NCBI RefSeq assembly: GCF_002776525.5
Contig: NC_045438.1
Span: forward strand, 154,098,814 to 154,162,813
Source of the DNA: Piliocolobus tephrosceles
Taxonomy: Eukaryota; Chordata; Mammalia; Primates; Cercopithecidae
Reading direction: 5' to 3'
Length of the DNA stretch: 64,000 nucleotides
Under the pieces are notes generated by a model. That model worked only from the letters and a program-made list of their open reading frames with translations, made no database searches and had not been told where the DNA came from. The position numbers and the translations under genes were made by a program. Shown one piece after another: positions 11,985 through 22,589 of the stretch. Every line of letters starts with the position of its first letter. Within the stretch, counting starts at the first letter, position 1.

Positions 11985-12310
11985 ATAAACGAAGACCAAC
12001 CAAATGAGAAAAGCAAAGGCTATTTATTCAGAGCTTTCTATAGCAAGGGAGTCTGCCACTGTCACTTTTGGCAGCAATGCAAAGGCGGGCAGAGGAGTGG
12101 AGGAGCCTTAGGGTGGAATGAAGGGAAGGCTTCAGGTGTATGCTGATTGGAGATTGCTGGCGTGGGAAGCTGGAGGCGGCTGGCTCACTAGGAGGCAGGA
12201 CATCCTATGTGATTGCTTAGGGGTGAATATTTGCCTTTCTCTGGTTGGCCCTACATTGGAAGCATGTATAAAACTTAGGGAAGCCGTCCATTAGTCATAA
12301 AGTTCTGATG
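11985..12310 (-). mobile_element. Probable antisense LTR fragment (unnamed)
   Basis: Begins with 'gcaaaggctatttattcaga', the antisense AATAA-type signal that opens many reversed LTRs. A G-rich body follows, then 'ctctggttggccctacattg' and 'catgtataaaacttagggaa', a TATA-like element. Family not assigned. Confidence 0.35.
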
Positions 12311-12491
12311 ATTTTTTGCAGATTATTACAGAAGTTACTATTCAGCTTCATTGATTGTTACTAGAGACAGCAATCTGGCTTCCTGCAAGTCTGACTTCAG
12401 GCAGACTGGCTTCCTAGGCTGGTTATTGTAGATAAGGGGGGTGTTATATAGATAAGGTAGGCAGACTCCTGCAGATTGTGGGTCAGAGTTC

Positions 12492-12785
12492 CTTTTTTTT
12501 TTCCCAGACAGAGTTTTACTCTTGTTGCCCAGGCTGGAATGCAATGGCACCACCTTGGCTCACTGCAACCTCTGCTTCCCAGGTTCAAGCAATTCTTCTG
12601 CCTCAGCCTCCCGAGTAGCTGGGATTACAGGCGTGCACTATCACGCCCAGCTAATTTTGTATATTTAGTAGAAACAGGGTTTCTCCATGCTGGTCAGGCT
12701 GGTCTCAAACTCCCAACCTCAGGTGATCCGCCTGCCTCGGCCTCCCAAAGTGTTGGGATTACAGGTGTAAGCCACCGCACCTGGC
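12492..12785 (-). mobile_element. AluS-type element
   Basis: Antisense full-length Alu from poly-T (12,493) to 'ccgcacctggc'. Flanked by the 8-bp duplication 'cagagttc' at 12,484-12,491 and 12,786-12,793. Confidence 0.95.
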
Positions 12786-12793
12786 CAGAGTTC

Positions 12794-13459
12794 TATTTTT
12801 AAGTATGGTCTGGTCGTTGTCCATTTGTATATTCAATCTCTCATTACCAGATAGCAACTGATAGAGTCTTCTAGAAGGGCAAATCTCTCCCCAGTCCCAC
12901 TCCATCCCCTTGACAATGCTCCTCTGTTTTGTCTCAGTGCCTCCTTGGTGTTTGCATTAAATCCTTTTGGACAGTCCTAAATCAGCCCCCTCCCCTTCAC
13001 TCTCTCTTCATTTTCCCTCTCATCATCTCCTGGGACAGGAAGAGCAGGGCTTGCCTGTCTTCCTCTGTGGTATCTCCTCTTCCCAGGGACCAGCAAGCTT
13101 CATGGCCTACCTGTTGTCTCCAAAAGAATAACTTTTCTACCCTGCAGAGGAACTTGTAGATCTGGGTAATTCTTGTTGGTGCCGAATAGGCTGTTGTATT
13201 TCTAATTTGTTCTTGAGGGCTCTCTCCAGACAGTGAATATAAACCCTAGTGCTGACTTGACAGGACTCCAAGGATTTTCCCGTAGATGTTTACAGTGTGC
13301 CTTTCTTGGGGTGCTTTTTTATCTTGGTGGACAGCCTCATGCCTAAGTGTTCGACCTGTAACCAGGTACCCCTCTCACAGAAAATTTGTTTGTACTGGCA
13401 GATGCCCTTGTGGCTCTTATCTGGACTGTGTCCAGTTTATTCCTGCCAAGATAGCCATT
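12794..13459. other. Unassigned sequence
   Basis: No gene or named repeat recognised. Confidence 0.4.
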
Positions 13460-14010
13460 CTCTAGAAGAACCATGATTTGGAAAGAAGTTAGGTTCACAC
13501 TTGTTGGTCAGGTGAGACACAGAGGAGGCAACTCCACAGAACACATGAAATACCAAAAGCAGCAGTTTGTTACTTACAGATTTGCAGGACCAACGGAACT
13601 GAGGCGCCATCAGGGACATATGTGCTCATTCAGTGGGCAGACAGCAAGGAAAAGAGAAAAACCTGTGGGTCAAAGCCTTTATTGGGGTCCAGGGCATTAC
13701 CTAAGCAGGTTTGGGGGAATTCTAATTGGTGAGTTTAGAGCAAGCAGACTGAATTCCACGGAGTTGTGCTGTGGCTGAGAAGTAGTCACTGGTGCACATC
13801 CGTGCAGTCCACATGGGGTGTGGAGGTCAGTGAGGCAAGTCAAGTAGGCTGTGTCTAACTGTTCCCTAGGGAGGTGGTTGCCAGGGGAAAGGAGTTGTAT
13901 AGGGCAGATGTCTGGATTAACCAGCTTGAGGAACTGGGAGGAGGCAAAAAACTGGAAACTGTGCCGAAGAAGATAAAACCCTGCTTCTGTATGAGAAAGT
14001 CCAATTTATA
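13460..14010 (-). mobile_element. Possible antisense LTR (unnamed)
   Basis: 'gtcaaagcctttattggggt' supplies an antisense AATAAA-type signal. The downstream body has G-rich blocks such as 'gggaggtggttgccagggga' and ends near 'gaggaactgggaggaggc', an LTR-like arrangement. Name and ends uncertain. Confidence 0.35.
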
Positions 14011-15089
14011 TTCAAAATGGATGCAAAGATAACATAAAATGATAAGAATTCAGTACATAGGCCAAAAGAAGAGATAATGCAATTCAGATGGGTCTCAGGA
14101 AAAAAAAGAAAAAAGAAAAGTCTTCTTTCAAGGCTATTATCTTGCTTGAAATCCTGTTTTAAATATCAAATGCTGAATATCACTCCTTTTTCCCCTTTGC
14201 ACACCATAGAACACACCGACAGACCTCTGGGCTGATGACCTTGGAACCAATTAGAAATAAAGATCTATACTTGTAAAATTGAAAAAGAAAATTACAGTAA
14301 TATTTTTTCAAAATATGGCTCCCATCACAGAAGGTATTCTTCACTATGCTTACATAGAATTCTTTTGTCCTGCTTGCTTCAACTGGCTTTCTTTGGGGGA
14401 ACAGAGGTTAATAGGGAGAAATGAAGCTATTTCTTGTGCCCTGTTTAGAAATGATCTCTTCCTCTTCATTTTAACTGCTGGAGAATAAAGTCTCTTTTAT
14501 CCTCTCAGTACAGGGCTTCATCTTCTCAGAACGTTCTCCATTGGCTTTCCTATTTCCTCCCCATAATTTGAGCTCCCTACCCCCACGTGTTTGAATCTTA
14601 ATGGAAAATAGATCTGCAACCCGTCACTTTTAAGAATCTTCTTCATAGGGCTCCCCAGCTACCTTCCCCTTTACTGCAAACCCTTTAAAGTTTGTGTGCA
14701 TGCACATGCATGTGCACACATGTGCGTGTAATAATAGGCCCTCTATCCCTTCCTTGTCTTGATTACTCTTACAGACTACATGTACTAATAATTTTATATT
14801 TGACTTTGTTATTTCATTCCCTCTAGTTCTAAACCATTATTCTACATTTTTCAGAGGCTTATTATGACTCACTGGGCAGTCAAAGAAACATAATGAGTCC
14901 AAGATGATTGCACATGGTGGTGCTCCACAAATAGATATTAAACAGCTCATGAAATCTATAAATGTCCTTACTATACTGAGTGCATTATAAAGCTATGAAT
15001 CAATAATCCAGGCAAGTTTTTTTTTAATGTTCTCTAAAAATCTAGCTCTCCAGACATTTTTTCTCCCAGACACAAAAACTGTATGCATA
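14011..15089. other. Unassigned AT-rich sequence
   Basis: No gene or named repeat recognised, apart from the alternating purine/pyrimidine palindrome at 14,693-14,730. Confidence 0.4.
14693..14730. repeat. Alternating purine/pyrimidine tract with 16-bp palindrome
   Basis: A run of TG/CA/CG steps. 'tgcacatgcatgtgca' at 14,701-14,716 is a perfect self-palindrome, the kind of sequence that can form Z-DNA or a small cruciform. Confidence 0.8.
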
Positions 15090-15190
15090 TAGGAACGAGA
15101 AAGCCAAAGAAAATGAAGGAGGAGGAAGAGGAGAAGAAGAGAGGGAGAACAAAGGAGAAATGGAGAAGAATACAAAGAGAGATAAGAAAT
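15090..15190 (+). repeat. Purine-rich (GGA/GAA) tract
   Basis: Nearly all A and G, with GAGGAAGAGG-type triplets. A low-complexity homopurine tract; minus-strand open frames across it are composition artefacts. Confidence 0.85.
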
Positions 15191-15344
15191 TTTTTAAATG
15201 GCATAAGCCCTTTCTCACAGCTTTTTGACAGTTGCCCACGTAAGGAATAAACGACAAAAGGCAGGAAGTAGGCACTCAAAAAGGATGTATTGAATGAGCA
15301 AAGATGTTTTATAACCATATTTTGGACTGAGTTTATACATTGGT

Positions 15345-15480
15345 TTTCATAGTAACCTCTATTCAGTGTTTACTCTGTGCCTGGAACTGTGTGTGTATTC
15401 ACTCAGTAATTTTTAAATGTGAGGAAGGAACTGACATGATCCCCACTTGCCGGGTCATAATAGCAGAGGCCACTGAAGGG
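15345..15480 (+). mobile_element. Possible MIR fragment
   Basis: 'cagtgtttactctgtgcctg' followed by 'atgatccccacttgccgggt' resembles the 3' half of a MIR, diverged. Confidence 0.4.
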
Positions 15481-15578
15481 CAATATGCAGGTTGAATGTT
15501 GAAAAAAAGCCAGTGATCAGGGCAAGTTCCTGAGGGTACTGGAAAAAAATGAATGAAGAGTTAATTGAGATTATTTCC

Positions 15579-16000
15579 TGATATAGCTTGAATCTGTGTC
15601 CCCATCAAATCTCATGTTGAATTCTAACCCTCAGTGTTGGAGGTGGAGCCTGGTGGGAGGTGACTGGATCAAGGGGGTGTAGTTCTCATGGATAGATCAC
15701 ACCATCCCCTCAGTGCTGTTTTTGTGATAGTGGGTGAGTGAGTTAGCATGAGATTGGGTTGTTTAAAAGTGTGTAGCACCTCTTCCGTCTTTCTCTCTTT
15801 CTCCTGCTCTGGCCATGTAAAGTGTTGGCTCCCCTTTTGCCTTCTACCATGATTGTAAGTTTCCTAAGGCCTCCCCAGAAGCAGATGCCACCATGCTTTC
15901 TGTACCGCCTGTGGAACTGTGAGCCGGTTAAACCTCTTTTCTTTATAAATTACCCAGTTTCAGGTATTTCTTTATAGCATTGTGAGAACAGACTAATACA
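15579..16000 (+). mobile_element. MaLR solo LTR (MST type)
   Basis: Full sense LTR: 'tgatatagcttgaatctgtg' at the start, 'ggaactgtgagccggttaaa' near the polyadenylation region, and 'gagaacagactaataca' at the end. The flanking bases share 'ttcc' on both sides, a plausible 5-bp duplication remnant. Confidence 0.93.
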
Positions 16001-16284
16001 GTTCCCCCTTTAGGATCCAGTCTGTTTATGAATGATTCCAACATCTATTAACTGGCCCAACTCAAACATCTGGACATCATTTCAGACTTACTACCGGACC
16101 CAATTCCTCACCAAATTCCTCAATAGTTCTCACATATACTTCCTGCTGCCCCACCACCACTACCAAATTTCATATTGTGACTGATTCTTGCGTTGATCAT
16201 TGAAGGAACACGCCAAACAATCTCCCTGCTTCCAGTCCTGCTTTCTCCCACACTACATACCAGAGGAATATTTTGAAATTCCAA
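16001..16284. other. Unassigned sequence (possible older L2 sequence)
   Basis: Pyrimidine-rich; may be a more diverged upstream part of the L2 that follows. No gene seen. Confidence 0.3.
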
Positions 16285-16665
16285 TCAGGTTATGTTACTT
16301 TTCTGCTTAAAAATCTTTCGGTAATTTCCCATTGTCTTCAGGATAGAGCTCAAACTCATTCACAGAACATACAGAGTCCTTCATGATCTCTCCCTCACCT
16401 CCCCTCCAGCCTCATCGCTTACCATCCTCCCACCTACCAGTCCTTCCCTGCAGTCACCTTGATCATTTGCACCTTCCCCAGGACACTTTCAAGTCTCTGA
16501 GCCTCCATATGTTTCTCTCTGAAATTATTTCTCCCTTCTCATTATTTCTTTCAAGACATTGTGTCTTTTCAAGACATCTTTTAAGACTTAGCTCTGTTTT
16601 CCTCTGGGACACTTTCGCCATTCTCCTGCCCCTTCTTTCCTTTTAACTAACTGCTCCTTCACTAC
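16285..16665 (+). mobile_element. L2 3' end
   Basis: Ordered L2 landmarks: 'cttcaggatagagctcaaac', 'catgatctctccctcacctc', 'ccagcctcatcgcttaccat', 'cttttaagacttagctctg'. The 87-codon open frame inside (16,383-16,646) is an eroded L2 remnant and not a host gene. Confidence 0.78.
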
Positions 16666-16749
16666 CTCCAATATATACACATCTCAAAAGTGGTTTTCAT
16701 GCCTACATCTTCCAGGGTCCCAACAGAAAACAGATGACACCCTCTGATC

Positions 16750-16848
16750 AAGCTAAATATGAGGAAACTATATGATCAAGTTTCCTTGATCATATTCCAA
16801 GCTAAATATGAGGAAACTATATGATCAAGCTAAATATGAGGAAACTAT
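16750..16848 (+). repeat. Triplicated 31-bp unit with intervening inverted repeat
   Basis: The unit beginning 'aagctaaatatgaggaaact' occurs at 16,750-16,780 and 16,799-16,829, then partly at 16,827-16,848. Between the first two, 'cttgatcatat' (16,785-16,795) is the exact inverted complement of 'atatgatcaag' (16,770-16,780), leaving a 4-base loop. Confidence 0.95.
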
Positions 16849-16859
16849 TTACAAGGAAC

Positions 16860-17224
16860 TAATTATAAAGCTGTGGGTGCGGTTAAGTGAAACTATAGGA
16901 ACTGGTATAGAAACTCTGAATTAGCAGCAGCAGTGGAGCTCTCATTATCTGTATGTCATAAGAGAGAAGGTAAGGGAGACAGTAGGTGAGTTTGGGATGA
17001 GCAGTGATACTTGATGGAGTCATCCTTCCAGGGAGAGAAAGAAAAACTCCAGAGCTGCCTCTCCTCTCTCCCCAAGTCTCCTAAAGTGCTGCCTGTCAGT
17101 TGAAGCCAACAAGAAACCAGATGGCCCAGGAGTCTTGTTGACGTGGTCCATGTAGACCAATCTCCCAGGGAAGAGCAAAGGTGGTGTAAAGGAGGACAGA
17201 TTTTTCCTCTACCCTCTTAGGTTC
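16860..17224. other. Unassigned sequence
   Basis: No gene or named repeat recognised. Confidence 0.4.
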
Positions 17225-18036
17225 TGCAGCTGGGCCTGAGAATTAAACTGACAAAAGACAGATTAACAGGAGAAAAGCATATACTTTTATTTGATGTTAA
17301 TATTTTTGCATGGCATAGGAGCCTTCATAGAAAAAAGAAATGAAGGGGCCTGAGAGGGTATATACCATTTTAACAAAGAATGATCAACTGTGGAGATGTG
17401 ACAAGAAAAAAGCAAAAGGAGTTTGGACCGAGGCAGCAAATTGTGGGAAAGTGACTAGGAAATATTGGAGAAACTAGTGGAAGATAAAGGTTGTTTTAGT
17501 AGGTTTGTTTGTACAGATTCATCTTGACATTCACTCTCTGTTTTCAGTAATAGGAATGTTCTCTTCTTCCTGGTACAGGGAAGGGAAAACACTTTTTTTG
17601 TAGGAAATCTGTGTCAGCTTTCAGGTAGAAAGGGAGAGATCAGAGAACCTTTCTTACGTCTGCTGTTCATTCAGCTCAAAATAATCAATTTTTTTTTTTT
17701 TTTTTTTTGAGACGGAGTCTCGCTCTGTCGCCCAGGCTGGAGTGCAGTGGCTGGATCTCAGCTCACTGCAAGCTCCTCCCAGGTTTACGCCATTCTCCTG
17801 TCTCAGCCTCCTGAGTAGTTGGGACTACAGGCGCCTGCCACCTCGCCTGGCTAGTTTTTTGTATTTTTTAGTAGAGACGGGGTTTCACCATGTTAGCCAG
17901 GATGGTCTTGATCTCCTGACCTCGTGATCCGCCCATCTCGGCCTCCCAAAGTGCTGGGATTACAGGCTTGAGCCACCGTGCCTGGCCCAATAATCAATAT
18001 GTTAAAGTTGCATATTTTAGAGTAGCATATTCTGAT
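17225..18036 (-). mobile_element. Unnamed LTR-like family, member A (split by AluY)
   Basis: Shares an ordered set of phrases with 34,010-34,515. Examples are 'ctgacaaaagacagatta' near its start, 'tttagtaggtttgtt' in the middle, and 'gcatattttagagtagcata' at the far end. An antisense 'cttttattt' signal suggests an LTR read on the minus strand. The AluY at 17,690-17,987 interrupts it between 'ctcaaaataatcaa' and the terminal motif. Confidence 0.6.
17690..17987 (-). mobile_element. AluY, Old World monkey type
   Basis: Antisense full-length young Alu ending 'ggcttgagccaccgtgcc', a variant I associate with cercopithecoid AluY. Flanked by the duplication 'aataatcaat' at 17,680-17,689 and 17,989-17,998. 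Confidence 0.93.
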
Positions 18037-18840
18037 TCCTATCAGTGGAGAAAGATTGAGTAAACCTGGAGGTGCCCAGTGCCCTTTTTCTGTGTCCCAC
18101 AGCTTCCCGTGCACACCTCTTCAAACCCATGCCTTCCACTAAATTTTAACTGCTCCACTCCCTAGCTAGTCTCTCGGCCATGTTGAAAGGCAGTTGGGCC
18201 TCTCACCTCTTTTCACCAGTGTGTACCACAGTGACTGGCACATAACTAATGGTAACTGAACTCAATATATATTCTCTAAAATTAAATAACAAAATTTTGA
18301 ATGTATACATGGCAGAACTGTTGGAGACTTTAGGAAATATTTAGTTCACTCTTCTTATTTCAAAGATGGAAAAACTAAAACCAACAGGCGAATAGCCTTG
18401 TTCAAGAGCTAAAATTAATACACAGCATTAATGATATGGTATACACAGTATTAAAGGAATGGTATACACAGTATTAATTTTCAGGACCAGATTTTAGTTT
18501 TTCTAATTCCCAACCTTCTTCTACTACTTAATTTTAACTGTAATCTCAGGTTATTCCTTGGAAGCAAAATTCACACTACTTTTCCATTAAACTAAGAGTC
18601 TTATGTTTTGGCAACAAGAAAGAGACAGTGAGAGGGGTTGGATCTGCCTGCTTTGAGTCCTTTGCCAAAAACAATCTCTGAGCTCTCTGGATAAGCAACA
18701 CTTGCAAACCTAGCAAAGTGCCACAAGTTGGAGTCATGAAATGAAGCGCGAGGCTCGGGAATAACGCCTTTACACAAACTACCTCTGGTGGTGGGTGGTG
18801 AGAGTGGTTTTGTTTTAACATCCTATTAGCACATTATCTT
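18037..18840. other. Unassigned sequence with a local duplication
   Basis: No gene seen. 'atggtatacacagtattaa' occurs perfectly at 18,436-18,454 and 18,459-18,477. Confidence 0.5.
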
Positions 18841-18971
18841 TCATTTCCAAAGCCTTTATTGGTTCCAAGCCTACAGGTGGTGATGCAGGGTGGGAGGGAG
18901 TTTGAGTAAGATGTTCCTTAGTTGGGAGGCAAAGCTGTTGGTGCCTCCTCGTTTGATGAGTCAGCCATCAG

Positions 18972-19052
18972 CTGCTGCTGCTGCTGCTGCTGCCGCTGCT
19001 GCCGCTGCTGCCGCTGCTGCCGCTGCTGCTGCTGCTGCTTCCACTGCTGCTG
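18972..19052 (+). repeat. Interrupted CTG/CAG trinucleotide repeat (27 triplets)
   Basis: Reading in triplets: seven CTG, then four CCG each followed by CTG runs (2, 2, 2, 5), then CTT, CCA and three CTG. A T-run follows at 19,053-19,069. On the minus strand the same stretch reads as CAG with regular CGG interruptions, and a short frame would give glutamine/arginine-rich sequence before a stop. An antisense AATAAA lies at 18,855-18,860. There is no exon evidence. Confidence 0.95.
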
Positions 19053-20469
19053 TTTTTTTTTTTTTTTTTCCTTGGGAAATGCAACCATTGCTTCTGAAAT
19101 GATTGCATGCCAAGTGCAAAAGATGGAAGCATTGATCACACTGGATTGGAATCACCAGTTTATTTATCTGCCCTCACTAAACTGTGTGCTCTTGGAGAGC
19201 ATAGATTATGCCCTTTGTCTAGGTAACTCCAGATCCTGGCCAAGTGTCTAATGCTTTTTTTGGTGACACCACAAAAAAATGGGAAAAAAAAATGCTAGGT
19301 GGACTTGAGAACATGGACTCAGTGATCAGGGATGCAATCCTAAGGCCTAGCACTCTGATGAGCATTCTTATGTCTTCTCACTTCTCTAGCAGAGGGTGGT
19401 TCTAGTACCATCATGCAGCTGTTGCAATGATCCAAGAAGATTGTGTGATTGAAACTTCATGTGATACAAACTGTAAAATTTGGGTATAGCTTAAATTTCC
19501 CAGAAGCTATTGGCTAACCCCATGACTTTGGGCAAGTTAAACCACCTATGAACCTCAGTATCCACAGCAGTAAAATAAGAAGGCTAGAAACTATGATGTA
19601 CATGGTCCTTTTCTGCTCTGAAATTCTCCTAAATTTCTTTGCTGTCAAACACCGTAACTCTCTTCTTTGACAGGGTAGAAGACAGTCCGTGAAGCTGCCA
19701 CTAAAAAGGATAAAAGGAACTATGTGGGTTTATGATCACAACCAATTATGCTACTGCCAAAAGAAAACAGCACTGAATATTTTAGTTTCTCAGAGGACGT
19801 GCAATGTTTGAAAATCATCTTCCTTCTTGCATTAAAAAAAAAAAAAAGAAAAAGAAGAAGAAAAGTGGGAGAGCCATCACATTCTGTGCATAACTTTTCT
19901 ACTTATAGACAAAATTTTCAATTCATTTTTTTCCTTTCTGGAGGTGTGAGGGAAAATTCCCATAGCTGTAGGAGTGTGGAAGTCAGGGGACTGTAGGAGA
20001 ATGTAAGTGTGATCGTGGGACTACACTTAATTCATTAAAATGTGTGGTTTATAAAAACCACTTTGCCAAAAATGAGCTTTGTGGGAAGGAGAAGGCAGCA
20101 GGGATATGGATGCGTGGGGGAAAGGGAGGAGTAAGAAGTGCCAAGAGAGAAGGAAGTCTTATTTGTTGCTAAATGTTGAATCCCACATAAGAATATGTCA
20201 TGAGCCAATTTAGGGAAACTAAAATGCAACTTGGGGGAGTGCAAATCTATTAGGCACAGATATTACGTGTTGACATTATTACCATCCTATTTTTATATAA
20301 ATTGTGAACATTCTTCAGTGACTTTAAAAAGTTTGGGGAAACTTTTTTTTTAGTTATCCTCCTTTCACATTTTCTCTCTTTTCCTAGGTGAAATGGCAGT
20401 AGTATAACAACATTGTGCTTTTATTCCTTTCCTGTCAATACTGTGAATTGTTTCGGAAACAAACTGCAT
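19053..20469. other. Unassigned sequence with one MIR trace
   Basis: No gene. Contains the MIR fragment noted separately and an A-rich run at about 19,831-19,862. Confidence 0.4.
19505..19612 (+). mobile_element. MIR fragment
   Basis: 'catgactttgggcaagttaa' and 'cctcagtatccacagcagta' match the MIR central region, sense orientation. Confidence 0.6.
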
Positions 20470-21290
20470 TATTTAGGTTAACATTGGCTGCTGTAACAAA
20501 TAAACCTCAAACTTTTGTAACTTAACACAACAGAATTTTATTTCTCATTCACCGAACAGTCTGCTGCAAGTATTCCTGGTGGGCACACCACTTTCCTCAA
20601 TGAGATAACTCAAGGATTGAGGCTGTGCTATGGCTTGAATGTGTCCCATCCAAAATTCGAGTGTTGCCAATGTGATAGTATTCAAAGGTAGGGCCTTTAA
20701 GAGGTGATTAGGCCATAAGGTCTCTACTCTCATGAATCAGATTAGGTGTCCTTATAATAGGTCTTGATAGAGGAAGTTTATCCCTTTTTGCCCTTCTGCT
20801 ATCTACCATGTGAGGATACATCTCTCTTCCCCCCTAGGGGTTGCAGCATTGAAGGCACCATCCTGGAAGCAAAGACTAGACCCTCACCAAGCAGTTAACA
20901 TGCTGGTGCATTGATCTTGGACTTTCCAGCCTCCAGAACTGTGAAAAATAAATTTCTGTTCTTAATTAACTACCCAGTCCCAGGTATTCTGTTATAGCAG
21001 CACAAAGCTTAGGCAGGCTCCTTACATCTTGTGGCTCCACTATCTCCTGGGAACTAGGAGTCCTTAGGTTCTAGCCAGAGGAAAAAACGATGGAGAAGGC
21101 ACACATGCTTCTTAATGGTCATGGTTCAGAAGTAACAAATATCAATTTTATATATCCTACTGACCCAACCCAGATGCAGGGGTGTGCTGGGAATGGAGTC
21201 TCTGATTGGGCAGCAGGGATCAGGGATCAAAGATCAGGAGAGATTCCAGGGTGAATATTTTACTAGGTGAGGAGGACCATGAATTCTGAC
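20470..21290. mobile_element. Older LTR-like repeat split by an MLT1 LTR
   Basis: 'ttaacattggctgctgtaac' with 'acaacagaattttatttctc' is a known dispersed-repeat opening (antisense LTR-like, unnamed). The MLT1 copy at 20,626-21,015 sits inside, with a similar repeat body resuming after it. Confidence 0.4.
20626..21015 (+). mobile_element. MaLR solo LTR (MLT1 type)
   Basis: Runs from 'tgctatggcttgaatgtgtc' to 'gcacaaagcttaggca', with 'gatcttggactttccagcct' and 'aaaataaatttctgttctta' in place. The flanking 'ggct' on both sides is a plausible duplication. Confidence 0.88.
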
Positions 21291-22160
21291 AAACAGTTTT
21301 TGCTGCTCCACCCACTCCTCATCATCACTGTTAAACACAAAGAGAAATGGCAGCACTTTTTGTCCATTGATTGTAACTCTTTCTTTAAAGACTTTTAAGG
21401 CAGAATCCTAATTCATCTCTTCTATGAAACTTTCATGATTCAAAGGGAAGTCCCTGCATGGGCACTGCCAGCTTCTGCCTCTATGCTTTTCCTGAACTTT
21501 CTCCACCTCTGGAACGTACTTCAGGTAAGACACCTGTGCCTGATCCTTGTGATCTCTTCTTGGATCTGTTATTCCTCTGCTTGTTCACCTCAGGGGATCC
21601 CCTCTCTCAGAAACATTTTTTCTGTCAAAGAATTACTAAGCATTCACAAACTAGTGGGGAGATAGCTTTTCTTTAAGAAATCTCTTGGCAGGCAGACCCC
21701 CCCAAATCATACCCAGGATATCCCTATGTCAAAACTCACTAGGAACCAAAGAGTTCCTTTTCGTTATTTGTAAGTCAATGTTAGAGCCCACTCTATTTTT
21801 AGAGGTGTAAAAACTGAGATCTAAGGAGGTTAAGTAGAGCTTTGCCTGAAATTTCACAACTAGTTTGTGAAGAACCAAGCTTAGGATCCAGGAGTCCTGA
21901 CATTCCACTAACACTCTTTCCACTCTGTCATAGAGTCTTAAGAGCACAAGGCCACATGAGCCAATACCAGTACACATTCTCAACTCATGGAAGAGACAGA
22001 CACTTAAGTGAGTATGTGTATATACATGTGCTGTGTGTGATTATTTTTTCCTGCCAGGCTTGTCATTTCCCTTTACCACCCAACAATTATTATTTCTTAG
22101 AACATGTAATATTGTTTTAGGTCTCCACAATATTTCCACTACGGCATGGCATTTGCTGGG
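21291..22160. other. Unassigned sequence
   Basis: No gene recognised. 21,390-21,560 is weakly L2-like; no other repeat is clear. Confidence 0.35.
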
Positions 22161-22540
22161 TGTATTAGTCTGTTCTCACATTGCTATAAAGAACTACCTG
22201 AGACTGGGTAATTTACAAAGAAAAGAGGTTTAATTCGCTCCTGATTCTGCAGCCTGCACGGAAGCATGGCTGGAGAGGCCTCAGGAAACTGACAATCATC
22301 AATGGAAGATGAAGAAGAAGGAGGCGCATCTTACATGGCCAGAGAAGGAGGAAGAGAAAGAAGGGGGAAGTGCTACACCCTTCTAAACAACTAAATCACG
22401 TGAGAATTCACTGTCATGAGAATAGCAAGGGGAAAATTTGTCCCCAGGATCCAATCACCTCCCACCAGGCCCCTCCTTCAACAGTGGGAATTGCAATCTG
22501 CCATGCGATTTGGATGGGGACACAGAGCTAAACCATATCA
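22161..22540 (-). mobile_element. MaLR solo LTR (MST type)
   Basis: Antisense LTR from 'tgtattagtctgttctcaca' to 'agctaaaccatatca', with 'gagactgggtaatttacaaa' and 'cttacatggccagagaagga'. Ends TG...CA. Same family as 10,096 and 15,579. Confidence 0.93.
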
Positions 22541-22589
22541 GTAGGTGACTAGTTAGTCATTTTTTCCTTTTACACAAAGCTAGTGTTGA

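Noticed and set aside
14993..15318. Hydrophobic minus-strand open frames at about 15.0-15.3 kb
   Set aside because: They cross a GAA/GGA tract that reads as serine/leucine/phenylalanine on the minus strand; low-complexity artefacts.
18918..19139. Minus-strand polyglutamine/arginine frame over the CTG repeat
   Set aside because: The frame is produced by the trinucleotide repeat itself. No start context, splice signal or homologous protein seen, so it is not called as a coding exon.
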